In this document: positions 45,349 through 52,733 of the stretch, piece after piece
Position numbering within the stretch: position 1 is the first letter of the stretch
How the letters are laid out: each line of letters starts with the position of its first letter
Assembly (NCBI GenBank): GCA_009926135.1
Contig: RFPL01000002.1
Coordinates: 1 to 64,000 of the forward strand
From: Sphingomonadaceae bacterium
GTDB lineage: Bacteria > Pseudomonadota > Alphaproteobacteria > Sphingomonadales > Sphingomonadaceae
Direction of reading: 5' to 3'
DNA: 64,000 bases
Position numbers and translations under genes: made by a program
The notes under the pieces: generated by a model
The model's database searches: none
Told to the model about the DNA's origin: nothing
The model's input: the letters and a program-made list of their open reading frames with translations, nothing else

Positions 45349-46296
45349 ATGGCCGTCCACACCACCAAGATGCTGATAATCGGTTCCGGTCCCGCAGGAC
45401 TTTCCGCGGCGATCTATGGCGCGCGCGCCGGGATGCAGCCAATCGTCGTCCAGGGCTTGCAGCCGGGCGGGCAGCTGACCATCACCACCGATGTCGAGAA
45501 CTATCCGGGCTTTCGCGATGTGATCCAGGGCCCCTGGCTGATGCAGGAAATGCAGGCCCAGGCCGAGCATGTCGGCACGCGGATGCTGTGGGACACGATT
45601 GTTTCGGTCGACCTGTCGGGCCCGCCGTTCCGGGCGATCGGCGATGGCGGCGATGTCTATGAAGGCGAAACGCTGGTGATCGCGACGGGGGCTCAGGCCA
45701 AGTGGCTGGGCGCGCCGGGGGAGCAGGAATTTTCCGGCAAGGGCGTATCGGCCTGCGCAACTTGCGACGGGTTCTTCTATCGCGGCAAGAAGGTCCTGGT
45801 GATCGGCGGCGGCAATACGGCGGTTGAAGAGGCGCTGTACCTGACCAACCATTCTCAGGACGTGACCTTGATCCATCGCCGGGATTCGCTGCGGGCCGAG
45901 AAGATCCTGCAGGACCGGCTGTTCGCCCATCCCAACGTCAAGGTCTTATGGAACAAGGCGGTTGAGCGTTTTGTCGGCGAAAGCGGCCTGACCGGGGTCG
46001 AACTCAAGGATACGGTTACCGGGGAAACGATGGTCGAACCGGCCGACGGGGCCTTTGTCGCCATTGGCCACGCGCCGGCGACCGAGCTGTTCAAGGGCAA
46101 GCTTGAACTAGACAGCAATGGCTACCTGATCGTCGAGGCCGGTACGCCCAAGACGGCCATCCCTGGCGTTTTTGCCTGCGGGGACGTGATGGACCACACA
46201 TACCGGCAGGCAGTTACGGCCGCCGGTACCGGCTGCATGGCGGCGCTCGACGCCGAACGCTTCCTGGCCGCGCGCGAGTTCGCTGCGCGGGGCTAA
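45349..46296 (+). CDS. trxB: Thioredoxin-disulfide reductase
   Basis: TrxB reduces thioredoxin with NADPH via FAD. The 315-residue flavoprotein has the N-terminal FAD motif IGSGPAGLSAAIYGARA, the redox pair Cys136-Ala-Thr-Cys139 in SACATCDGFFYRG, the NADPH motif IGGGNTAVEEALYL and the C-terminal FACGDVMDHTYRQAVTAAG. Length is normal. CAGGGAAC precedes the ATG. It is convergent with the XrtA-associated hydrolase gene, overlapping by four bases, and marks the left border of that locus. Confidence 0.96.
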   Translation: MAVHTTKMLIIGSGPAGLSAAIYGARAGMQPIVVQGLQPGGQLTITTDVENYPGFRDVIQGPWLMQEMQAQAEHVGTRMLWDTIVSVDLSGPPFRAIGDGGDVYEGETLVIATGAQAKWLGAPGEQEFSGKGVSACATCDGFFYRGKKVLVIGGGNTAVEEALYLTNHSQDVTLIHRRDSLRAEKILQDRLFAHPNVKVLWNKAVERFVGESGLTGVELKDTVTGETMVEPADGAFVAIGHAPATELFKGKLELDSNGYLIVEAGTPKTAIPGVFACGDVMDHTYRQAVTAAGTGCMAALDAERFLAAREFAARG

Positions 46297-47108
46297 TCGA
46301 GGCTGCGCAGGGCGGCGAGGATCTGGCCTTGCAGCCAGATCCGGGCCTGCGGTTCCACGAAGCTATGGCTGGCGCCCGGGCATTTACGCAGACGGGGGTC
46401 GTCTCTGTCCCAGTTGGCCAGAAATGCCTGGGCGGTGCGGTCGTTCTCGGCCAGCAGGATCGTCGCGGAGCCGGTGAAGCCCGCGAGACCACGCGTCAAT
46501 TGCTGCGCGAGCGGCGTAGGCGCGCCGTCTTCCTTGGCTGCCTGGACCAGGGATGAAGCCATCTGGCCAAGTCGGACCTTACCAGTGAGCAATCGCCATA
46601 CTGCGCGCGGGTCGGCCAGGCGCTTCAGGTAGTGGCGGCGCAGAACCGAGGGCGGCATTGGCGGGGGCGCTGGGGCGGCTTCGATGTCGGGAGCAACCAC
46701 TGCTTCTGGCTCGAACGTCCAGGGGTTGGCCAGGACCAACGCATCGCAGCCTGCTCCGCCAGCCAGCATGAGCGCGCTGGCCGCATCGCAATTGCCGAAA
46801 GCGACGATCCGCTTCAACGTCGGCACATGGGCCTGAAAGGCGGCTATCGCTGCGGCAATGTCGGAGGCAGCACCGGTGAAGCCCGTGTTTTCGCCATCAC
46901 TGTCGCCCACGCCGCGGCGGTCGAAGCGAAGCACCGGGAAACCGGCCCGCGCTACCTTGCCTGCGATCTGCGCCTGGCTGCTCCAAGGGCCCGAGCGCAA
47001 TTCATTGCCGCCGGTCACGATCAGCAATCCAGTCCGCCCAGCCGCAGGATCGAGCGTGCCGGCCAGTTGGCTGCCGTCACAGGCAAAGGTCAGGTGCCGC
47101 CGGGTCAT
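46293..47108 (-). CDS. Exosortase A-associated alpha/beta hydrolase 1
   Basis: This 271-residue protein fits the hydrolase family found beside exosortase A genes (hydrolase 1, PEP-CTERM-associated). It reads LTFACDGSQLAGTLD, IVTGGNELRSGPWSSQ, and LRFDRRGVGDSDGENTGF. In place of a standard G-x-S-x-G elbow it has FGNCDAASAL near residue 110, so the nucleophile would be a cysteine or the site may be altered. The histidine in PGASHSFVEPQ is likely catalytic. It is the last gene of the minus-strand run; its ATG overlaps the stop of hydrolase 2 as ATGA. Substrate and role are unknown. Confidence 0.85.
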   Translation of the reverse strand: MTRRHLTFACDGSQLAGTLDPAAGRTGLLIVTGGNELRSGPWSSQAQIAGKVARAGFPVLRFDRRGVGDSDGENTGFTGAASDIAAAIAAFQAHVPTLKRIVAFGNCDAASALMLAGGAGCDALVLANPWTFEPEAVVAPDIEAAPAPPPMPPSVLRRHYLKRLADPRAVWRLLTGKVRLGQMASSLVQAAKEDGAPTPLAQQLTRGLAGFTGSATILLAENDRTAQAFLANWDRDDPRLRKCPGASHSFVEPQARIWLQGQILAALRSLD

Positions 47109-47779
47109 TTGCGGATCGCCATGGTCAGGTAGGCCGCCAGCGCATCGGCCTGTGCCGCATCAGCATCCGGTTCGGCGCGGAGCCACAAGGGACTTCCGCC
47201 AAGCAGTTCCTGATCGATCTCAGTCAGGTTTTCGGCGGGTTGCGCCGCCTGCAACTGCTGGACCATCGCCGCGCCTAGCCGATAGCCGGCCAGCTCGATC
47301 CCGTGTTCCTGCGCTTCGATCAGCAGGCCTTCGCCGCTCTCTTCGCGGCCGGCCTCACGACTGGAGAGGACCCGGGCCCGGATCATGGTGCGGAGCAGGC
47401 TTGCGCCCTTGACCGGACCGTAATGCCAGCCTGGCAGGCCCAGCGCCGCCACCAGTCCGCCGCCGCGCAGCGCCAGCACGTGGGTTGCCCCAAAGTATCC
47501 AGCGGCGGTGCGGGCTGCACTGGTCCAGTCAGCGAGCGACAGGGTTGCCAGATCGGCAGTGCTCTCGTTGCTGCCGGGCAGGTCGGGCAGGATGCTGTCG
47601 ATCCCGCTGCCACCCAGCCGCCGCATGACGTCGACGCACAAGCGCCGCAGCCGGTGGCCTTCATCGAACAGCGCGGGAATGATCAGCAATCGCTGCGGCA
47701 GGCCCCGGTCGAAGACGAGGGCATATTCGTCTGCGCTGGACCCGTCGGGGAGGGGGCAGGGGTAGCTGCTGGCGTTCAC
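47105..47779 (-). CDS. Exosortase A-associated hydrolase 2-like protein
   Basis: This 224-residue protein fits the second hydrolase usually paired with hydrolase 1 in XrtA loci. It has an alpha/beta-type start (RLLIIPALFDEGHRLRRLC) and LPDLPGSNES. The expected elbow is LALRGGGLVAAL, with glycine where a nucleophile serine would be, so it may be catalytically inactive or use another site. At 224 residues it is somewhat shorter than I expect for the family. The GTG start overlaps the ACP stop (GTGA) and its stop overlaps hydrolase 1, so ACP, hydrolase 2 and hydrolase 1 are tightly coupled. Confidence 0.75.
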   Translation of the reverse strand: MNASSYPCPLPDGSSADEYALVFDRGLPQRLLIIPALFDEGHRLRRLCVDVMRRLGGSGIDSILPDLPGSNESTADLATLSLADWTSAARTAAGYFGATHVLALRGGGLVAALGLPGWHYGPVKGASLLRTMIRARVLSSREAGREESGEGLLIEAQEHGIELAGYRLGAAMVQQLQAAQPAENLTEIDQELLGGSPLWLRAEPDADAAQADALAAYLTMAIRK

Positions 47780-48039
47780 GCAGCGTTGCGCTTGTCCTCG
47801 GCGAAAGCGAGCAGGTTGCCGAAGCTCTCCAGCAGCTCGCCATCGACCTCGTCATCGTCGATCACGATGTCGAGCCGGTCTTCCATTTCGGTCAGCAACC
47901 CGGCGACGGCCATCGAATCCAGTTCGGGCAAATGACCGAACAGGCCGGTATCGGCGTCAAACGTATCGGCCTGGCCTGGTTTCAGGCCCAGCACGTCGGT
48001 CAGGATCCGCCGCAGGAGCTGGTCGGTTTGGCTGCGCAT
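47776..48039 (-). CDS. Acyl carrier protein of the XrtA locus
   Basis: This 87-residue acidic helical protein has the carrier-protein signature LPELDSMAVAGLL, whose serine should carry 4'-phosphopantetheine. DTGLFGHLPELDS replaces the usual D-S-L with D-S-M, as in several dedicated carrier proteins. It is not the fatty-acid ACP, which is normally near fabF. It would present an acyl or aminoacyl group for the neighbouring ligase and transferase. The ATG at 48039 has GGGGGA upstream; an ATG 18 bases earlier is possible. Confidence 0.87.
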   Translation of the reverse strand: MRSQTDQLLRRILTDVLGLKPGQADTFDADTGLFGHLPELDSMAVAGLLTEMEDRLDIVIDDDEVDGELLESFGNLLAFAEDKRNAA

Positions 48040-48079
48040 CGATCCCCCATCGCACATGGTTAGCTCTATCGCCGCGCCT

Positions 48080-49123
48080 CTAGCCACCGCGCCCGCCCGC
48101 TGCAACCCTGCGCACGCCCTTGCGCGCGATTGCCGGCCAGGTCCCGGGCCATTTGGCGCGGAAGGCTTCGATCCGGAAGCGCGGACGAATCTGCTCCATC
48201 CAGTCCCGCTTGTAGGCGTCATTGCCAGTGCCGAAGTCGACCAGATCGACCCTGTCCTGGTCGATCACTCGCGCAAGCAGCGCGGCCGTCAGGGTCGTGC
48301 CTGGCGAAAGCGCCTTGGCTTCCTCAATGTGGGCCAGCTTGTGGATGAAGGCCGTGCCTGCTTCGACCGTCCAGAACTGCGCGGCGACTGGGCGGCCCTG
48401 GGCTCGTGCAATCGCCAGGCGGAGCCGGCCCGCGTTGCCCTCTTGCTCGGCAAAGACGCGCAGGAAGCCGGGGCAGCCTTCCTCGGCCTTCCAGCTTTGC
48501 GCGTAGATCTCTTCATAAATAGCCCAGCTGTCCGGATTGAAGGCAGTTTCGATCGTGACATCGACCTTGTCAGCCTTGCGCTTCAGCGTCGTCCGGACTG
48601 GTCCGGGCCGCGTGGCGAGATATTCGGCGAATGAACGGCCCTTCACTTGGAGTATGTGGTTGACGTCGCACTGTTCCATGAAGGTGGTCCAGCCGGCCTG
48701 GCGAAGCGCAGCAGCCAGCGCGCTGGCTTCGCCTTGCTCGTCGGGTAGCGGTGACAGGATAAGGTGCGGGGTCTGGCTGGCGAGACTTTGAGCGAGTTCG
48801 GCCAGCAGCGCGGCGCGATCCGCGCCTGCCGTGAACAGCGGTGTAACGCGGAACGAATACCAGTTGGCAAGGCAATGCACCTGGCGCGCGCGGCGCAGCA
48901 GCGGCACCACGGTGCGGTGCGGACCATCGCGCACAACCGCGATCAGGGGAAGGAAATCACAGCAATCGACCAACGCCTGCCACCAGGCCAACCGGTCAAA
49001 GGGTGCACGGGCTTGCGCCGGGCTCAGCAGTGCAGCAAGCACCGCATCGCCTTGCACTTCCTTAAGATCGTCGTGATAATCGACCCTATTCAATCGCCCA
49101 CATCCCTGCGTCCGGAGCCCCAT
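48080..49123 (-). CDS. GNAT/FemAB-like acyltransferase of the XrtA locus
   Basis: This 347-residue protein belongs to the FemAB/GNAT_6 (CelD-like) group, which transfers aminoacyl or acyl groups. Supporting features are APFDRLAWWQAL near 40, LANWYSFRVTPLF, the basic segment GPVRTTLKRKADKVDV, and a second GNAT-type half with RPVAAQFWTVEAGTAFIHKLAH and DFGTGNDAYKRDW. The latter strongly resembles the FemAB-like protein at 59153. Adjacent ACP suggests an acyl-ACP or aminoacyl-ACP donor (inference). The ATG is only four bases from the divergent ligase start, so its true start may be further in; TTG 49090 and GTG 49054 are candidates. Confidence 0.8.
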   Translation of the reverse strand: MGLRTQGCGRLNRVDYHDDLKEVQGDAVLAALLSPAQARAPFDRLAWWQALVDCCDFLPLIAVVRDGPHRTVVPLLRRARQVHCLANWYSFRVTPLFTAGADRAALLAELAQSLASQTPHLILSPLPDEQGEASALAAALRQAGWTTFMEQCDVNHILQVKGRSFAEYLATRPGPVRTTLKRKADKVDVTIETAFNPDSWAIYEEIYAQSWKAEEGCPGFLRVFAEQEGNAGRLRLAIARAQGRPVAAQFWTVEAGTAFIHKLAHIEEAKALSPGTTLTAALLARVIDQDRVDLVDFGTGNDAYKRDWMEQIRPRFRIEAFRAKWPGTWPAIARKGVRRVAAGGRGG

Positions 49124-49127
49124 CCCC

Positions 49128-50651
49128 GTGTTTGCCAGCCTGCCGATCGATCCGAAGCCGCTCGATCACCTGGCCTTGATGGGCGAGGGGGAGGCTCCGG
49201 CGCTCGTGCTGCGCGATCGTGTCCTTAGCCATAATGACTTAAGGGAACGTGTCGCCCGGCTCGCCGGCTGGCTGAAGGCCAATCTGCCCGAACCAGGAGC
49301 GCGGGTTGCGAGCTGGGCCGCCAAAGGCGAACTGACCTGCCTGTTGCCCCTGGCTGCCGCGCGGGCCGGACTGGTCCATGTTCCGATCAACCCGCTGCTC
49401 AAACGGGCGCAGGTGGCCTATATCCTGGCGGACAGCGGCGCCCGGATGCTGATCGGAACAGCGGCCCGGCTTGCGACGCTGGAGGAGGGCGATGTCGAAC
49501 TCCAGTGTATTGTTAAGTCTGAACTGGAAGTAATTGAAAAATGTTCACAGTCAGCGGAAATGGAAATTTCACACGCTGACACGGAGGCACTCGCCGCGAT
49601 CCTCTACACCTCGGGTTCTACCGGCAAGCCCAAAGGCGTCATGCTGAGCCACGCCAATATGTGGCTGGGGGCGCAAAGCGTCGCGTCATATCTTGATCTG
49701 ACACCAACTGACGTCACACTGGCGGTGCTGCCACTCTCATTCGATTACGGACAGAACCAGCTGCTTTCGACCTGGTTTGCCGGGGGCTGCGTGGTCCCGC
49801 TCGATTACCTGACCCCGCGCGACGTGGTGAAATCGATCGAAAAGTATGGCGTTACGACGCTGGCGGCGGTTCCGCCGCTGTGGGTGCAGCTGGCGGAACT
49901 GAACTGGCCTCCCGAGACCGCTGCTCGGCTCAAGCGGCTTACCAACAGCGGCGGCGCATTGACGGTTGACCTCGTTCGCCGGCTTCGCGGCCTGTTCCCG
50001 CAAGCGCGGCTCTTCCCGATGTACGGCTTGACCGAGGCATTCCGTTCGACCTTCCTGGATCCGGACCTTGTCGATGCCCACCCCACCTCGATGGGTAAGG
50101 CGATCCCGCACGCGGAAGTCCTGGTGATTGGCGACGATGGCGTGGTGACTGCAGATGGCGAGGAGGGCGAACTGGTCCATTGCGGGCCGCTGGTGGCCCA
50201 GGGCTACTGGCAGGATCCGCACCGGACTGCAGAGCGTTACAAGCCCGCGCCAGCGGCATCCATTTATGGCGGCATGGCAGTCTGGTCAGGCGACCGGGTC
50301 CGGCGCGAGAGCGATGGCCTGCTCTATTTTGTCGGGCGGCGTGACGCCATGATCAAGAGTGCCGGCAACCGGATCAGCCCGCAGGAGATCGAGGATACCG
50401 CGCTCGGTTCGGGCCTGGTGGCCGAAGCCGTTGCGCTTGGTGTTCCGGACGAACGGCTCGGTCATGCAGTTCACCTCGTGGTAAGGGTGGCACCCGGAGC
50501 TTCCAGTGCGATTGAAGATTTGCCGCGCAAGCTTATGCAGGATCTACCGAATTTCATGCAACCGAAGCAAATTCACTGGCGCGATGCCATGCCGATCTCT
50601 CCCAATGGCAAGATCGACCGCGCTCGGCTTTATGCGGAGCTGACGGCGTGA
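49128..50651 (+). CDS. AMP-dependent acyl-CoA/ACP ligase, exosortase A-associated
   Basis: This 507-residue adenylating enzyme has the ANL-family loop ILYTSGSTGKPKGVMLSH near 155-172, then FPMYGLTEAFRSTFLDP, SGDRVRRESDGLLYFVGRRDAMIKSAGNRISP and the C-terminal lysine in SPNGKIDRARL. It would activate a carboxylic acid (or amino acid) as an adenylate and load it on CoA or the nearby ACP. It matches the ligase described beside exosortase A genes. The codons from about 49500 to 49580 are much richer in A and T than the rest. The GTG start faces the divergent GNAT-like gene. Its stop overlaps the decarboxylase start as GTGA. Confidence 0.9.
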   Translation: MFASLPIDPKPLDHLALMGEGEAPALVLRDRVLSHNDLRERVARLAGWLKANLPEPGARVASWAAKGELTCLLPLAAARAGLVHVPINPLLKRAQVAYILADSGARMLIGTAARLATLEEGDVELQCIVKSELEVIEKCSQSAEMEISHADTEALAAILYTSGSTGKPKGVMLSHANMWLGAQSVASYLDLTPTDVTLAVLPLSFDYGQNQLLSTWFAGGCVVPLDYLTPRDVVKSIEKYGVTTLAAVPPLWVQLAELNWPPETAARLKRLTNSGGALTVDLVRRLRGLFPQARLFPMYGLTEAFRSTFLDPDLVDAHPTSMGKAIPHAEVLVIGDDGVVTADGEEGELVHCGPLVAQGYWQDPHRTAERYKPAPAASIYGGMAVWSGDRVRRESDGLLYFVGRRDAMIKSAGNRISPQEIEDTALGSGLVAEAVALGVPDERLGHAVHLVVRVAPGASSAIEDLPRKLMQDLPNFMQPKQIHWRDAMPISPNGKIDRARLYAELTA

Positions 50652-51874
50652 AGCCGCTCGGCCCAATTCCTGCCGGTTTCACCGCCATCAACGGCGAACT
50701 GGCGATTGGTGGCCGCAAGGCCAGTGACTTGGTCGCCGAGGCGGGACGCACGCCGCTGTTCGTCTATTCACGCGAGCGGATTGCGGCGCGCGTGGCTCAG
50801 TTGCGCGCTGCGCTGCCCAGCGAGGTAACGCTGAATTACGCGGTCAAGGCCAACCCGTTCGCCCCCGTGCTGGGGCATATGGCAGGTCTGGTCGATGGGT
50901 TCGACATCGCGTCAGGTGGCGAACTGAAGCTGGTGCAAGGCGCGGGAATTGATCCGGCACGGGTCAGTTTTGCTGGTCCGGGCAAGCGGGATGATGAACT
51001 TGAGGCGGCAATCCTGGCCGGGGTCACGCTTAACCTTGAATCCGAAGGTGAGGCCGAACGTGCCCTGGCGATCGCCGGGCGGCTCGGCGTGGTGCCGAAG
51101 CTTGCAGTGCGCGTGAACCCGGATTTCGACCTTAAAGGCTCTGGCATGAAGATGGGCGGCGGGGCGAAGCCGTTCGGGATCGATGCCGAACGGGTTCCCG
51201 CGCTGGTAAAGCGCCTGCTAAGCGACGGAGCGGACTGGCGCGGCTTCCACATCTTCGCCGGCAGCCAGGCGCTGGATGCCGCGGCGATCATTGAAACCCA
51301 GGCACAGACAATTGCGCTCGCAGCCAGGCTTACCACCGAGGCTGGAGCGACACCGCCCAAGGTGAATCTGGGCGGGGGGTTTGGCATTCCCTATTTTCCG
51401 GGTGATGAACCACTTGACCTCGGTGCCGTGGGCCAGGCGCTGCGCGAGCAGCTTGGCCGGTTGCCGTCTGTCCTTGCAGGCACTGCGTTCTGCATCGAAC
51501 TGGGCCGGTACCTTGTCGGCGAATCAGGGGTTTACCTGACCCGCATCGTGGACCGTAAGGTCAGCCATGGTGAGGTTTATCTCGTCACGGATGGCGGCCT
51601 GCATCATCAGCTTGCCGCCTCTGGCAATTTTGGCACGGTGGTGCGCCGCAATTACCCCGTGGCAATCGCGTCACGGTTTTCTGCCGAAGTCGAGGAAGAG
51701 GCCAGCATCGTAGGCTGCCTGTGCACACCACTTGACCGCCTGGCCGACAAGGCCGGATTTCCGCTGGCCGAAGTCGGTGATCTGGTCGCGGTGTTCTGTG
51801 CCGGAGCCTATGGCGCAAGTGCCAGTCCGGCGATGTTCCTGGGTCAGGGACCGGCTGCCGAGGTGCTGGTTTAA
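50648..51874 (+). CDS. PLP-dependent decarboxylase, exosortase A-associated
   Basis: This 408-residue fold-type III PLP enzyme resembles diaminopimelate/ornithine decarboxylases and matches the form tied to XrtA loci. The PLP lysine is Lys67 in TLNYAVKANPFAPVL. The phosphate-binding GGGFGIPYF and late EVGDLVAVFCAGAYGASAS, with the cysteine in the position of the decarboxylase active-site loop, are also present. It probably acts on an amino acid, possibly one loaded on the ACP or ligase product (inference). It overlaps the ligase by four bases. A 190-base gap then precedes the export operon. Confidence 0.9.
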   Translation: MKPLGPIPAGFTAINGELAIGGRKASDLVAEAGRTPLFVYSRERIAARVAQLRAALPSEVTLNYAVKANPFAPVLGHMAGLVDGFDIASGGELKLVQGAGIDPARVSFAGPGKRDDELEAAILAGVTLNLESEGEAERALAIAGRLGVVPKLAVRVNPDFDLKGSGMKMGGGAKPFGIDAERVPALVKRLLSDGADWRGFHIFAGSQALDAAAIIETQAQTIALAARLTTEAGATPPKVNLGGGFGIPYFPGDEPLDLGAVGQALREQLGRLPSVLAGTAFCIELGRYLVGESGVYLTRIVDRKVSHGEVYLVTDGGLHHQLAASGNFGTVVRRNYPVAIASRFSAEVEEEASIVGCLCTPLDRLADKAGFPLAEVGDLVAVFCAGAYGASASPAMFLGQGPAAEVLV

Positions 51875-51915
51875 CCATTCACCGGGGGATTGTCCGGAGT
51901 AGGTACCAAGCTGGA

Positions 51916-51960
51916 ATTTAACGGCTAAACGGCCGAAACGGCCGGTAAGGCTAACGCAAT
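51916..51960 (+). promoter_or_regulatory. Repeat-rich control region ahead of the XrtA export operon
   Basis: The stretch contains three tandem AACGGC copies within 51919-51944 and a GGCCG-aaa-CGGCC palindrome. A weak -24/-12-like element, GG at 51944-51945 and GC at 51956-51957 with N10 between, follows. Some XrtA loci are reported to depend on RpoN with the PrsK/PrsR pair, which is why this was examined. The match is partial and unproven. Confidence 0.35.
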
Positions 51961-52063
51961 ATTCACCCTTTTTGCCGATACCGCGGGCTGAACAGCCGGG
52001 TCTTCGAGCGGGAAGGGCATTGCCCGATCGACGGCACGGCGCTCAGTTTTGAGGACATGCCCG

Positions 52064-52708
52064 ATGCCGATCGACCGTTTCACTCGCCTCCTGGCTGGCA
52101 GCGCCATGGCCAGCATGGCGCTTGCCGGCTGCGCCAGCGGCGGTGGCGGGCAGCAGCTGCCGCCGGCGGCATTCGTGTCGATGCAGGAAGGCCCGGGCGA
52201 GGAATACGTGGTCGGCCCGCTTGATGAGCTGACGATCTTCGTCTGGCGCAATCCGGAGCTTGGCGCCCAGGTCCAGGTCCGTCCCGACGGCCGGATCACC
52301 ACGCCGCTGATCACCGACATGCCAGCCGTGGGCAAGACGCCCAAGATGCTGGCTGATGACATCACCCTGCAGCTTTCGCAGTACATCCAGGAGCCGTTGG
52401 TCTCGGTTATCGTCAACAAGTTTGCCGGTACCTTCAGCCAGCAGGTTCGCGTGGTGGGTGCCACCACTAAGCCGGCCTCGATCCCTTATCGCGCCAACAT
52501 GACGCTGCTCGACGCGATGATCGCGGTGGGCGGGCTGAGCGAGTTCGCCGCGGGCAACAAGGCGCGCCTGATCCGCTTCGACAAGGAAAGCGGTGGGCAG
52601 AATGAATACGCGATCAAGCTGGGCGACCTGCTGCGCAAGGGCGACAGCAAGGCCAACGTCATGCTGATGCCGGGCGACGTCATCATCATCCCCGAGAGCA
52701 CGTTCTGA
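52064..52708 (+). CDS. Polysaccharide export lipoprotein (XrtA system, Wza-like)
   Basis: This is the outer-membrane polysaccharide export protein of the locus. The 214-residue precursor has a lipoprotein signal with lipobox L-A-G-C (Cys23), then a Poly_export domain reading YVVGPLDELTIFVWRNPELG and VRPDGRITTPLITD, and a SLBB-like segment ending VMLMPGDVIIIPES. It forms a channel for the sugar chain across the outer membrane. The ATG at 52064 has GAGGA eight bases upstream; a TTG at 52049 is rejected. It opens a plus-strand run continuing to the window end. Confidence 0.92.
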   Translation: MPIDRFTRLLAGSAMASMALAGCASGGGGQQLPPAAFVSMQEGPGEEYVVGPLDELTIFVWRNPELGAQVQVRPDGRITTPLITDMPAVGKTPKMLADDITLQLSQYIQEPLVSVIVNKFAGTFSQQVRVVGATTKPASIPYRANMTLLDAMIAVGGLSEFAAGNKARLIRFDKESGGQNEYAIKLGDLLRKGDSKANVMLMPGDVIIIPESTF

Positions 52709-52733
52709 GGAAGGAGCGCGCCGGGGGCGAGCA

